Shown here: positions 18,053 through 26,479 of the stretch, one piece after another
Position numbering within the stretch: the first letter of the stretch is position 1
Layout: every line of letters begins with the position of its first letter
NCBI RefSeq assembly: GCF_000379525.1
Contig: NZ_KB902486.1
Span: 20,231-84,230 of the forward strand
Direction: 5' to 3'
Length of the DNA stretch: 64,000 nucleotides
From: Lamprocystis purpurea DSM 4197
GTDB taxonomy: Bacteria > Pseudomonadota > Gammaproteobacteria > Chromatiales > Chromatiaceae
Notes under the pieces: generated by a model
Databases searched by the model: none
The model's input: the letters and a program-made list of their open reading frames with translations, nothing else
Told to the model about the DNA's origin: nothing
Translations under genes and position numbers: made by a program

Positions 18053-18142
18053 TTCCTGTACCCGATCTCCCTGTCCCGAACATCCCTGTCCCGAGCGTCC
18101 CTGTCTCCAGCCTCCTCGTCCCGAACGTCCCTATTCCCGACG
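18053..18142 (+). repeat. 15-bp tandem repeat (six imperfect units)
   Basis: Units approximating TCCCTGTCCCGAACG run head to tail from 18053 in exact 15-bp steps: units 2 and 3 differ at two positions, the outer ones are more diverged. The period is a multiple of three, and both strands stay open (for example repeated LPVPN on plus), but no credible gene start is present. The whole 17937-18371 gap holds this array, an AT-richer promoter-like stretch and the palindrome at 18284. Confidence 0.8.
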
Positions 18143-18283
18143 GATATACCTTGAATTGTTGCGTGTCCGTCCTACATTCCAAGGCGGTCTGGGTGAGGCG
18201 CACCGCTTTTCAGGTGCCTACGATTCCTGGTCAATTTTGATGTGGCGCGCGCTCCGCGTAAACCCCATATCCATAGGTGACGG

Positions 18284-18301
18284 CACCCATATTTATGGGT
18301 G
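18284..18301. promoter_or_regulatory. 18-bp perfect palindrome, likely regulator-binding site
   Basis: CACCCATATTTATGGGTG has 8-bp perfect arms around TT and lies 70 bp before the response-regulator start. A partial half site (CCCCATA) precedes it at 18273. The ACCCAT/ATGGGT halves resemble NarL-family heptamers (TACYNMT), here with wider spacing, so autoregulation by the adjacent regulator is plausible. Confidence 0.5.
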
Positions 18302-18371
18302 AAGTGGGTCATGTCAGCCTCCAAGGAACGATCTGCAAGGAACCGTCCACCAAGGTATCCGATAAGCAAGC

Positions 18372-19040
18372 ATGTCTTCAGCGACTCCTATTCACGCATT
18401 GCGACAGGTATTGGTGGTCGAGGACGATCCCTACTTTCAACGCGCCATCGGCGAAGCGGTGGGCCAATTGGGGTCCCCGTGGCTGGTGCATGGCTGCAGA
18501 ACCGGAACCGCGGCCCTGGCCTGCTGCAACGCCCCCGCGGCCCGCCTTGACCTGGCCCTGGTCGATCTCGGTTTGCCGGACCTCGACGGCATCGATGTCA
18601 TCCGTGCCGTGCATCTTCGCTTCCCCACCGTGCCGATCATGGTCATTTCAGTCGTCTCCGCCGAAACGCGGGTGCTCAACGCCATTCGCGCCGGTGCGCT
18701 CGGCTATATCCTGAAGGGTGATTCAAGTATTTCGATGACGCGCGCCATCGAGCAGATCATGGCGGGAAACTATCCGATCAGCCCGAAACTGGCGCGTTAT
18801 CTGTTCAAGCTCGCCGGACAAGGGCCGGCGGCCGGCGCCGCCGATCTGCCCCGGTTGACGAGCAAGGAAACCGAACTGCTGGAACACCTCGCGGGCGGCA
18901 AGTCCTATGGTCAGGCGGCCGCCGCGATGGGCGTGGCGCTATCAACCGTCCAGTCCTATATCCGCAACCTCTATCGCAAACTCGATGTCCACTCCCAAAC
19001 ACAGGCGGTGTCACGGGCACGCGAGCACGGGCTCCTGTGA
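18372..19040 (+). CDS. NarL/LuxR-family response regulator
   Basis: A 222-residue two-domain transcription regulator. The receiver has acidic EDD at 17-19, phospho-acceptor D65 in LALVDLGLPDLDG, the switch Ser in VISVVSAE and Lys in GYILKGD. The C-terminal GerE-type helix-turn-helix is at about 152-215 (LTSKETELLEHLAGGKSYGQ ... STVQSYIRNLYRKL). It is the natural partner of the NarX-type kinase encoded 435 bp upstream on the same strand. Target genes are not identifiable, though the palindrome at 18284 may be its own operator. Confidence 0.9.
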   Translation: MSSATPIHALRQVLVVEDDPYFQRAIGEAVGQLGSPWLVHGCRTGTAALACCNAPAARLDLALVDLGLPDLDGIDVIRAVHLRFPTVPIMVISVVSAETRVLNAIRAGALGYILKGDSSISMTRAIEQIMAGNYPISPKLARYLFKLAGQGPAAGAADLPRLTSKETELLEHLAGGKSYGQAAAAMGVALSTVQSYIRNLYRKLDVHSQTQAVSRAREHGLL

Positions 19041-19086
19041 GGCATTCGCAGCCCACGGCGAATGTGCGCAATTGCCGGGTTCAGGT

Positions 19087-20439
19087 TCAGCTGCGGTGCC
19101 CGAGTTCGGTCAGCATCGCATCCAGGGCTTCGATTGCCACCGGTTTAACCAGATGCAGATCGAACCCGGCGTCCTGCGAATGCTGCCGATCGCTCATCTG
19201 GCCGCGTCCGGTCACCGCCACCAGGGGAAGGTGCCGATACTGCGCCCGTGCTCGGATGTGCCGCGCCAGTTCGTGCCCATCCATGCCGGGCATACCGAGG
19301 TCGATGATCGCCAGGTTCGGGGGGTAATCGTCAAGGATCGCAAGGGCGACCGGGCCATCGTAGGCGACCCGCACCTTGGCCCCCCGCAACCCGAGCAGCA
19401 GGGCCAGGCTATCGGCGGCGTCGCGGTTGTCATCCACGATCAGGATACGCAGTCCCTTGGCCGGATCGGTCACGCCACAGTGTCCGGAGGGGCTCGGCAA
19501 CGGCGCCGGATGCGCCGCCGGCAGGTACACCACGATCTCGCTGCCGCGCCCTGGCCCGGCACTGTACGCCTCAACCCGGCCGCCGTGCAGGGCGACCAAG
19601 CCCTGCACCAGTGACAGCCCGATCCCCAGTCCGCCCTGGGCCTGACGCTGCTCGCTGGCGCCCTGATAGAACAGGTCAAAGATGTGCGGCAACAGTTCGG
19701 CGGAGATGCCGACCCCGGTGTCTTGCACCGAGATCCGTACCTCGGTCCCGTCCAGCCGGGCCGTGACCCGGATATCCCCTCCAGCCGCAGTATACTTGGT
19801 GGCGTTGTTGAGCAGGTTGCCCACGACCTGGGTCAGACGCACGGGATCGGCGTGAAGCCACACCGGCTCGACCGGCAGCATGACCGCCAACCGCTGGCTG
19901 GCCGCCAGGATCGACGCGCGCACCGTCTCCACCGCACTATCGACGATCGCGGAGAGCTGGACCCGCTCTTTGCGCAGATCGAGCTTGCCGCGACTGATGC
20001 GCGAGATCTCCATCAAGTCGTCGATCATCCGCACCAGATGGGCGAGCTGACGCCCCATGATCTCTTGGGCTTCGCGCGCGAGCGTGTCGTTGGCACCCCG
20101 CAGACGCAGGATTTCGAGTGCATTGCGGATTGGGGCCAGCGAATTGCGCAATTCGTGTGCAAGGATGGCGAGAACGATGTCCTTGCGCCGATCACTCTCG
20201 CGCAACTCCTCGACGGCGGCGGCGGTCTGCTCCCGCGCGGCCGCTGCCTGGGCCATCAAGGCGACGACCTCCGCCTGGGAGGTAAGGAGTGCCTGTCGTT
20301 GCTCGACCAGCCGGGCGACCAGGGCGGGGGCGCCTTCGCGGATCGCCCGCAGCGTCTCCTCGGCTTCGTCGAGCCGCAGCCGCAGCGCGGCGTTCTCTAC
20401 CTGGAGGCAGGCCTGGTCAGCATACTCGGCATCGTACAT
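19087..20439 (-). CDS. Hybrid sensor histidine kinase with C-terminal receiver
   Basis: A 450-residue soluble hybrid kinase. An N-terminal coiled coil (about 8-85) replaces any sensor domain. HisKA has the acceptor in LAILAHELRNSL (H95); HATPase shows N-box NLLNNATKYT, DTGVGI and GGLGIGLSLV; the C-terminal receiver has DD in ILIVDDN and phospho-acceptor D380 in LAIIDLGMPGMDG, with Lys in LVKP. It has no DNA-binding output, so it probably passes phosphate to another protein or acts through its receiver. It is convergent with the NarL-type regulator, 46 bp apart. A small open frame immediately upstream may be cotranscribed. Confidence 0.9.
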   Translation of the reverse strand: MYDAEYADQACLQVENAALRLRLDEAEETLRAIREGAPALVARLVEQRQALLTSQAEVVALMAQAAAAREQTAAAVEELRESDRRKDIVLAILAHELRNSLAPIRNALEILRLRGANDTLAREAQEIMGRQLAHLVRMIDDLMEISRISRGKLDLRKERVQLSAIVDSAVETVRASILAASQRLAVMLPVEPVWLHADPVRLTQVVGNLLNNATKYTAAGGDIRVTARLDGTEVRISVQDTGVGISAELLPHIFDLFYQGASEQRQAQGGLGIGLSLVQGLVALHGGRVEAYSAGPGRGSEIVVYLPAAHPAPLPSPSGHCGVTDPAKGLRILIVDDNRDAADSLALLLGLRGAKVRVAYDGPVALAILDDYPPNLAIIDLGMPGMDGHELARHIRARAQYRHLPLVAVTGRGQMSDRQHSQDAGFDLHLVKPVAIEALDAMLTELGHRS

Positions 20440-20446
20440 GGCGTGT

Positions 20447-20623
20447 TCATCCGGTCCGCGGTGTCTGGCCGTCCTTGGTCCGCAGGTCCAGGCCCACCAA
20501 GACCCGCTGCTGATCGGCCAGATCGCCGATCAGTCGGCGCAACGGCAACGGGAGGTGCTTGATCAAGGTCGGAGACCCCAACGCAACACGGCAGATTCTC
20601 AGAGGATCCGCAGGCTGGGTCAA
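20447..20623 (-). CDS. Possible small protein upstream of the hybrid kinase
   Basis: A minus-strand frame of up to 58 codons ends with TGA eight bases before the kinase ATG. Its last 39 residues (starting [16 protein letters not shown], then [14 protein letters not shown]) look protein-like, and third codon positions are mostly G or C as in neighbouring genes. There is no ATG: TTG at 20623, 20581 or 20566 would have to serve, and no clear ribosome site is seen. It could be a leader peptide, a small partner protein or the tail of a decayed gene. The rest of 20624-20822 is AT-richer, with a TATAAT (minus strand, 20690-20695) that could belong to a kinase promoter. Confidence 0.35.
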   Translation of the reverse strand: MTQPADPLRICRVALGSPTLIKHLPLPLRRLIGDLADQQRVLVGLDLRTKDGQTPRTG

Positions 20624-20822
20624 TGCGTAAGACTACGCACCGATCAGGACTCTGGCTAAGCACTAGAACAGATTGAATTATAAATAGAAATTATACTAAG
20701 TCAGCATTGTTTCGCCAGTTGACTTGTCACTACTCGCTACTGAACCGCGCCGGATCCAGCAATCGTCGAGTCTGCCGGGGCCGATCTCATCCAAGAACAT
20801 CGCATACCGCACGGGGCGCGGT

Positions 20823-21542
20823 TTAGGGCATCGCGCCGGCGGCGATCTCACCCGGTGCGAGGCCCAACTCGCCGGTCGCCGCCAGCTCCGCGAGTTCGCC
20901 CAGGACGGCCCGCTCCAGAATGGTGATGTGAGCGCCGTGGATCGCGATGATGCCGTCATCGGTCAGTTGTTTGATGACCCGTGAAAAGGTCTCGGGTTTC
21001 ACTGACAGCCGCGACGCCAGCACCCCCTTGCGCACGTCGAGGGCAAAGGCGCGCCGGTCTTCCGGACAGTGGGCGAGCAGATAGCGGGCGACCCGACTCT
21101 TGGCGGTGTGCAGCGTCAGGTTATCGATCTCCCCGACCAGCCCCCGCAGGCGCCGGCTCAGCGCACCCATGATGACGAAGCAGGTATCCATCGACTCCCG
21201 CAGCATCGCGGCGAAGTCCTGGGCATCGATTGCGATCAGGACGGTGGGCGCCAGCATCGCCGCGCACACCGGATAGCGGGGGGCCTTGAGGAACATCAGG
21301 GCCTCGGCGAAGGTCTGGCCGGGCGAGACGATCTCGATGACCTTTTCGGCCCCGTCCGGCGAGAGTCGAAAGAGACGGACTTGACCCGACTCCACCAGAT
21401 AGAAACAACGCGCCGGATCGCCCTGACGGAACAGCCACTGTCCCTCGTCCAGGCACTGGCGGACGCCACGAGCGGCGACCCGCTGCAACTGGGCATCGCT
21501 GAGTTCGGACAGCAAGGGGGTGTTCCGCAAACTCTCGATCAT
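20823..21542 (-). CDS. CRP/FNR-family regulator, DNR-like
   Basis: A 239-residue transcription regulator. Start at 21542 (MIESLRNTPLLSEL) is preferred over a frame 13 codons longer. The cyclic-nucleotide-type beta roll contains WLFRQGDPARCFYLVESGQVRLFRLSPDG and FAEALMF, the latter characteristic of the DNR/NO-responsive branch. The N-terminal FNR cysteine cluster is missing, so oxygen sensing through Fe-S is unlikely. The C-terminal winged helix has LSVKPETFSRVIKQL as recognition helix. DNR homologues bind haem and respond to nitric oxide; that role here is inference. tRNA-Glu lies upstream on the same strand. Confidence 0.85.
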   Translation of the reverse strand: MIESLRNTPLLSELSDAQLQRVAARGVRQCLDEGQWLFRQGDPARCFYLVESGQVRLFRLSPDGAEKVIEIVSPGQTFAEALMFLKAPRYPVCAAMLAPTVLIAIDAQDFAAMLRESMDTCFVIMGALSRRLRGLVGEIDNLTLHTAKSRVARYLLAHCPEDRRAFALDVRKGVLASRLSVKPETFSRVIKQLTDDGIIAIHGAHITILERAVLGELAELAATGELGLAPGEIAAGAMP

Positions 21543-21697
21543 CGTCCGCTCCGCAGCAAATACCGGGTCGGCGCGTCCCACCGATCGGGCGAGTAACGAA
21601 GGGAATAAAAAACCGCCCGAGCTAGACCAAATATTCGGAAAAGCTTCGGACGGTCACGGCGACAGTCGGAGAAACCGAGCTAACCACCTGATCTAAT

Positions 21698-21773
21698 TGG
21701 CGCTCCCTAGGGGTTTCGAACCCCTGTTACCGACGTGAGAGGCCGGTGTCCTAGGCCACTAGACGAAGGGAGC
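21698..21773 (-). tRNA. tRNA-Glu (CTC anticodon)
   Basis: The minus strand folds as a complete tRNA: acceptor GCTCCCT pairs with AGGGAGC, followed by discriminator G and an encoded CCA. The anticodon loop is CTCTCAC with anticodon CTC between stems CCGGC and GTCGG, and the T arm is AGGGG-TTCGAAA-CCCCT. The body closely resembles gammaproteobacterial tRNA-Glu (TTCGTCTAG, CTAGGACACCG). This is the isoacceptor for GAG, the preferred Glu codon in high-GC genomes. Confidence 0.95.
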
Positions 21774-21900
21774 GGTACGGATGCGAAGAAGCGCGTATTA
21801 TACGGAGTTCCCGCCGCACAACAAGCGGCGGTTACACTCAGTCGATGTCAGGCAACCGTCGAACCCCACTCCAGACCTGTAAGGACTCCCCGATCACGTG

Positions 21901-23232
21901 ATGCAGGAATACGACCCCGAGGCACCGCGCACCTCCACCGCGGCGGGTCCGCTGATCGTGCCGCGCCCCGAGCACAACATCTCACGCGCCAATATCAGCG
22001 AGCAGGCCCTGAAGGTGCTCTACAAATTGAAGCAGGAAGGCTTCGCTGCCCATCTGGTGGGAGGCGGCGTGCGCGACCTGCTGTTGGGCCACGAGCCCAA
22101 AGACTTCGATGTGGCCACCGATGCCACCCCTGAACAGGTTCGTCAGGTCTTTCGCAACTGCCGTCTGATCGGCCGCCGGTTCCGTCTCGCCCATGTGCAC
22201 TTCGGCCGCGAGATCATCGAGGTCGCCACCTTCCGCGCCGGCGGGGCGGACGATGTGGACGCGGAGCGCCATGTCGAGAATGGCATGATCCTGCGCGACA
22301 ATGTGTACGGATCCATCGAGGAGGACGCCCTGCGGCGGGACTTCACGATCAACGCGCTCTATTACAACATCAATGATTTCTCATTGATCGACTACACCGG
22401 GGGCATCAACGATCTGCGCAACGGGCAGTTGCGCCTGATCGGCGACCCCACCCGACGCTACCGCGAGGACCCGGTGCGGATGCTGCGCGCGGTGCGTTTC
22501 GCCTGCAAACTCGGGTTCGCGGTGGAACCCGACAGCGAGCGCCCCCTGTTCGAACTCGGGCACCTGCTCGGCGACATCGCCGCGGCCCGCCTGTTCGACG
22601 AGTTGATCAAGCTGTTCCACACCGGCTACGGGCTCGAAACCTTCGAGAAACTCCGTCATTACGGACTCTTCGGATATCTGTTCCCGGCCACCGAAACCTG
22701 CCTGGCGCAGGAGGACCACGCCTTCCCCATCACCTTCGTGAGCCGCGGCCTGCGCACGACGGACGAGCGGATTGCGCAAGGCAAGCCCGTGGCGCCTTTC
22801 TTTCTGTACGCGGTCCTGTTGTGGGAGCCGGTGCGGCAACGTTACGAACAACTCCTGGCCAAGGGGACGGTGGACACCGACGCGATGCTGCAGGCGGCCG
22901 ACGAGGTCTGCGCCCGCCAGCAACCCCTGGTGTCCATTCCGAAACGTTACTCGCTGCCGATGCGCGAGATCTGGTATCTCCAGTTGCGCCTGCTGCAGCG
23001 CGACGGCAAGCGGCCGTCACGCCTGATCGGTCATCCCCGCTTCCGCGCCGCCTATGACTTTCTGGTGCTGCGGGCAGAGGCCGGGGAGGCCGATCCGGAA
23101 CTTGCCGATTGGTGGACGCGCTATCAGGAGGCCGACCCGGCGAACCGCACGACCATGATCGAGGGCAGCGTCAAACGCAAACGCCCGCGGCGGCGGCGTA
23201 AGCCCGCGGCGGCCAGCCCGATCGCGGGGTAG
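21901..23232 (+). CDS. pcnB: Poly(A) polymerase I
   Basis: A 443-residue nucleotidyltransferase that adds 3-prime poly(A) tails to RNA and promotes decay. HLVGGGVRDLLLGHEPKDFDVATDATP carries the catalytic acidic pair (DFD); RRFRLAHVHFG and the RRDFTINALYYN segment are typical and place it with PcnB, not with CCA-adding enzyme. The basic tail (KRKRPRRRRK) is an RNA-binding feature of the family. The ATG at 21901 follows an in-frame GTG at 21898, which could also start translation. folK follows 2 bp after the stop, as in E. coli. Confidence 0.94.
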   Translation: MQEYDPEAPRTSTAAGPLIVPRPEHNISRANISEQALKVLYKLKQEGFAAHLVGGGVRDLLLGHEPKDFDVATDATPEQVRQVFRNCRLIGRRFRLAHVHFGREIIEVATFRAGGADDVDAERHVENGMILRDNVYGSIEEDALRRDFTINALYYNINDFSLIDYTGGINDLRNGQLRLIGDPTRRYREDPVRMLRAVRFACKLGFAVEPDSERPLFELGHLLGDIAAARLFDELIKLFHTGYGLETFEKLRHYGLFGYLFPATETCLAQEDHAFPITFVSRGLRTTDERIAQGKPVAPFFLYAVLLWEPVRQRYEQLLAKGTVDTDAMLQAADEVCARQQPLVSIPKRYSLPMREIWYLQLRLLQRDGKRPSRLIGHPRFRAAYDFLVLRAEAGEADPELADWWTRYQEADPANRTTMIEGSVKRKRPRRRRKPAAASPIAG

Positions 23233-23234
23233 CG

Positions 23235-23765
23235 ATGGCGCGACCTGAGCGACATCCGCCGGTCATGGCCTATATCGGACTGGGCAGCAACCTGGCGGAT
23301 CCGCAGACGCAGGTGTTGCGCGCCCTGGACGAACTCGCCCTGATTCCCGGCTGCACCCTGTGCTTTCGCTCCTCGCTCTATGCCACTGCGCCGGTCGGCC
23401 CGGTGGCACAACCCCAGTTCATCAACGCGGCGGCCTCGATCGCGACCACGCTGACACCGCCGGCACTGCTCGCGGCGCTGCAAGCGATCGAGCATGCCCA
23501 TGGCCGGGTGCGCGACGGCGTCCGCTGGGGACCGCGCAGTCTCGACCTGGACCTCCTGGTCTTCGGTGAACTCACGCTGAATACGCCCGCTCTGGTCCTG
23601 CCGCATCCCGAGATCGCACGCCGCGCCTTCGTCCTGGTCCCGCTCGCTGAGATCGCGCCGTCCCGGCTCCTGATCCCCGGGCAGGGGCTGCTGATGGATC
23701 TGGTCGCCGCCCTCGATGGCCCGTACGATGTCCAACTGATTCCGGATCAGGCCGGACAGGTTTAA
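23235..23765 (+). CDS. folK: 6-hydroxymethyl-7,8-dihydropterin pyrophosphokinase
   Basis: A 176-residue HPPK transferring pyrophosphate from ATP in folate synthesis. AYIGLGSNLADP is the N-terminal signature, and RWGPRSLDLDLLVFG holds the two Mg-binding aspartates; HPEIARRAFVLVPLAEIAP closes the core. The annotated start lies 10 codons upstream of the alternative MAYIGLG (23265), and the near contact with pcnB favours the earlier one. Just after the stop is AGGTGATTTCCGGGG, a sequence shared with the 3-prime end of slt. Confidence 0.94.
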   Translation: MARPERHPPVMAYIGLGSNLADPQTQVLRALDELALIPGCTLCFRSSLYATAPVGPVAQPQFINAAASIATTLTPPALLAALQAIEHAHGRVRDGVRWGPRSLDLDLLVFGELTLNTPALVLPHPEIARRAFVLVPLAEIAPSRLLIPGQGLLMDLVAALDGPYDVQLIPDQAGQV

Positions 23766-23799
23766 GGTGATTTCCGGGGAAGGGGCTACCGACGTGTTG

Positions 23800-23922
23800 G
23801 GGCGACTAAAGTCGCCCTTATATCCGCCGTACAGCGATAGCCTTTGTACCTGATATCCAGACAGACCCTTGGTGTAGGGGCGGGTTTGAAACCCGCCTCT
23901 ACGTCCGGTTATCACGTCCGAA
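23800..23922 (+). repeat. Repeat family C, copy 1, with adjoining palindrome
   Basis: GGGCGACT-AA-AGTCGCCC (23800-23817) is a perfect hairpin. From 23834 to 23922 a roughly 90-bp element begins ATAGCCTTTGTACCTGA, contains the hairpin GTAGGGGCGGGTTT/AAACCCGCC and ends GGTTATCACGTCCGAA. The same element lies inverted at 29841-29919. This is the content of the folK-panB gap (23766-24104), together with an AATCGCCTAA motif at 23975. Confidence 0.8.
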
Positions 23923-24104
23923 TGCCATGTTACGGATCTTGCCGGCATACCCAGTCGGGATGTTCATTTCCGGCAATCGCCTAAACCGACTGGCGCGCCT
24001 GCGCCGCCCGCATTATCCTTGCGGCTGTCTGGGACACCCGCACCCGACCGAATGCCATAGCGCCCGCTGCGACCACCCCCGCGATCCAACCCGGAGTCCC
24101 CCCA

Positions 24105-24905
24105 ATGCCCGCCGCGCCGATCTCAGTCGCGACGCTCGCCGCCATGAAAACCCGCGGCGAGCGCATCACCTGTTTGACCTGCTATGACGCGAGTTTTGCC
24201 CGACTGCTCGATGCCGCCGGCCTGGACGTCCTGTTGGTCGGCGACTCACTCGGGATGGTCCTGCAAGGACACTCGACCACGGTACCGGTCACGGTCGATC
24301 AGATGGTCTACCACACCGCGTGCGTAGCGCGCGGTCGCACCCATGCCCTGCTGATCGCCGATCTGCCCTTTCTTGCCTGTGCCACCCCGGAATGGGCGCT
24401 CACCCATGCCGCCCGCCTGATGCAGGAAGGCGGCGCACAGGTCGTCAAACTGGAGGGCGGCGCCAGCGTGGTGGAAACGGTGCGGCGCCTGACCGAACAG
24501 GGGGTGCCGGTCTGCGCCCACCTCGGGCTGCTGCCCCAATCAGTCAACCGCATCGGCGGTTATCGTTTTCAGGGGCGCGACCCGGACTCGGCCCAGCGCA
24601 TCCGCCAGGATGCCCTGGCACTCCAGGAGGCCGGTGCCAGTCTGCTGGTATTGGAATGCGTACCGGCCGCCCTGGCCGAGGCCATCAGCCGCGCGCTGAC
24701 CATCCCGGTCATCGGCATCGGCGCCGGAGCCGGATGCGACGGCCAGGTGCTGGTCCTCCACGACATGCTGGGCTTGAATTCCCGGCCGCCGCGTTTCAGC
24801 AGGGATTTCCTGAAAGGTCAGGGTGCAGTGTCGGAGGCGCTCGCCGCCTATGTGGCGGCCGTCAGGGCCGGCAGTTTCCCCGGTACCGAAGAAACGCCCT
24901 ATTAA
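24105..24905 (+). CDS. panB: 3-methyl-2-oxobutanoate hydroxymethyltransferase
   Basis: A 266-residue decameric TIM-barrel enzyme making ketopantoate from alpha-ketoisovalerate and 5,10-methylene-THF, first step of pantothenate synthesis. CLTCYDASFARLLDAAG, the metal-binding LLVGDSLGMV and the VKLEGG and VPVCAHLGLLPQS segments are diagnostic, as is GIGAGAGCDGQVLVLHDMLG. It is followed by panC, but the 160-bp spacer contains a family B repeat, mirroring the bioH-bioC arrangement. Confidence 0.96.
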   Translation: MPAAPISVATLAAMKTRGERITCLTCYDASFARLLDAAGLDVLLVGDSLGMVLQGHSTTVPVTVDQMVYHTACVARGRTHALLIADLPFLACATPEWALTHAARLMQEGGAQVVKLEGGASVVETVRRLTEQGVPVCAHLGLLPQSVNRIGGYRFQGRDPDSAQRIRQDALALQEAGASLLVLECVPAALAEAISRALTIPVIGIGAGAGCDGQVLVLHDMLGLNSRPPRFSRDFLKGQGAVSEALAAYVAAVRAGSFPGTEETPY

Positions 24906-24925
24906 ACAACAAATACTATCGTTGT

Positions 24926-25042
24926 GATCTGGCTCCCACGCTCCAGCGTGGGAGCAAGTCGCGACGCTCCGGCGTCGCGTGGCGCCACTGGCCGCTGGAG
25001 CGGCCGGACGGCATTCCCACGCTGGAGCGTGGGAACGAGAAA
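24926..25042 (+). repeat. Triple-hairpin repeat, family B, copy 2 (inside the pan operon)
   Basis: Nearly identical to the copy at 13527 and in the same orientation relative to the flanking genes. It ends GGGAACGAGAA only 23 bp before the panC ATG, so the folded RNA lies next to the panC ribosome-binding region (TGAGGAATCCGAGG). Confidence 0.92.
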
Positions 25043-25065
25043 CTGAGGAATCCGAGGCCCCCCCA

Positions 25066-25917
25066 ATGCACATCGTTGAACTACTGGATGACCTGCGCGG
25101 CCAGTGCCGCGCCTGGCGGGCCGCGGGCGAACGGATCGCCTTCGTGCCAACCATGGGCAACCTCCACGAGGGCCATATCACCCTGATCCGCGAGGCGCGC
25201 AAACACGCGCCGCGGGTGGTGGCGAGCATCTTCGTCAACCCGCTGCAATTCAGCCCCACCGAGGATTTAGCCGCCTACCCGCGGACCCCGGAACGCGACG
25301 CGGCGCTGCTCACCGACGCCGGCTGTGACCTGCTGTTCACCCCAGGCGTCGACACCATATACCCGCACGGACAGGAGACGCACACCCGGGTCGAGGTGCC
25401 CGGGGTCAGCGACCTCCTGTGTGGAGCGAGTCGGCCGGGCCATTTCATCGGCGTGGCGACTATTGTCTGCAAGCTCCTGAACATGGTCCAACCGGACCTG
25501 GCGTTGTTCGGGGAAAAGGATTTCCAACAATGCCTCGTCATCCGCCGGATGGTTGCGGACCTGGCGCTGCCGGTGGCCATCATCACGGTGCCCACGGTCA
25601 GGGAAGCGGACGGCTTGGCCATGAGCTCGCGCAACGGATATCTTACCGCCGCCGAGCGCGCGCGCGCGCCGGTGATCCACCGGGCCTTGACCGCCGCGGC
25701 CCAGGAACTTTGCGCCGGGACAGCACCGCCTGAGGCGGAGGCCCAGGTGATCGCGGCCATTGCGGACGCGGGGCTGCGACCTGACTATGTCAGTGTGCGA
25801 CGGGCCGTGGACCTGGGGCAGCCGACCGCGGCGGATCGGGATCTGGTCATTTTGGCAGCGGCCTATCTGGGCCGGGCGCGACTGATCGATAACCTGCGCC
25901 TGATTCGGCCGAACTGA
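25066..25917 (+). CDS. panC: Pantothenate synthetase
   Basis: A 283-residue ATP-dependent ligase joining pantoate and beta-alanine. [16 protein letters not shown] carries the HIGH-like nucleotide motif (HEGH), FVNPLQF and GEKDFQQ contact substrate, and the KMSK-like loop is [11 protein letters not shown]. The start at 25066 is preferred to a longer frame that would translate the family B repeat. It completes panB-panC and is followed by panD after a 154-bp gap with its own weak promoter possibilities (TAGAAT at 25975). Confidence 0.95.
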   Translation: MHIVELLDDLRGQCRAWRAAGERIAFVPTMGNLHEGHITLIREARKHAPRVVASIFVNPLQFSPTEDLAAYPRTPERDAALLTDAGCDLLFTPGVDTIYPHGQETHTRVEVPGVSDLLCGASRPGHFIGVATIVCKLLNMVQPDLALFGEKDFQQCLVIRRMVADLALPVAIITVPTVREADGLAMSSRNGYLTAAERARAPVIHRALTAAAQELCAGTAPPEAEAQVIAAIADAGLRPDYVSVRRAVDLGQPTAADRDLVILAAAYLGRARLIDNLRLIRPN

Positions 25918-26071
25918 TGACTGCTTGAGCCATTTGACCACACAAACGATGGTGCGGCGCAGCAAATTCTGCGCTAGAATCTTCACCTATCTGCAATAAA
26001 TCGGGTTTTTTTACGGGATTTCAGGCCCTAACGACCCCCCGGCCCGAGCGGCCAAGCGGAGGACAAAACAC

Positions 26072-26452
26072 ATGCAACTGACCTTGCTGAAATGCAAGCT
26101 GCACCGGGCCTGCGTGACCCATGCCGAAGTGGACTATGAGGGCTCCTGCGCGATCGACGAGGAGCTGCTGCGTCTCGCCGGCATCCGGGAGTATGAGCAG
26201 ATCCAAATCTATAACGTCACCAATGGCGAACGCTTCACCACCTACGCCATCCGCGCCGCGGCCGGCTCACGGGTGATCTCGGTCAACGGGGCAGCCGCGC
26301 ACCGGGCAGCCCCCGGTGATCGGGTGATCATCTGCGCCTACGCCGGGATGAGCGAACAAGAGGCACGACTCTTCAAACCCGCCCTGGTCTACCTGGACGA
26401 GGCCAATCGGGTGACCCGCACCGGCGAATCGATCCCCGCGCAGGCCGCCTGA
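26072..26452 (+). CDS. panD: Aspartate 1-decarboxylase proenzyme
   Basis: A 126-residue pyruvoyl enzyme that makes beta-alanine for PanC. Self-cleavage occurs at G24-S25 (DYEGSC), S25 becoming the pyruvoyl group. K9, H11, Y22 and the INGAAAH-like [13 protein letters not shown] loop are conserved, and length matches the family. It follows panC on the same strand. A family A repeat lies 56 bp past the stop. Confidence 0.96.
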   Translation: MQLTLLKCKLHRACVTHAEVDYEGSCAIDEELLRLAGIREYEQIQIYNVTNGERFTTYAIRAAAGSRVISVNGAAAHRAAPGDRVIICAYAGMSEQEARLFKPALVYLDEANRVTRTGESIPAQAA

Positions 26453-26479
26453 GCGAGTGATCGACGGGGCGATCGTGTG

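Noticed and set aside
17980-18240. Plus-strand frame of 86 codons across the 15-bp repeat array
   Set aside because: The middle is only the tandem repeat, both strands are open there, and no ribosome site precedes it.
20671-20710. Possible sigma-54 site before the hybrid kinase on the minus strand
   Set aside because: TGGC and TGC words are present, but the spacing between GG and GC is nine, not ten.
25952-25980. Possible sigma-70 promoter before panD
   Set aside because: TAGAAT at 25975 is acceptable as a -10, but no -35-like hexamer stands at the right distance.
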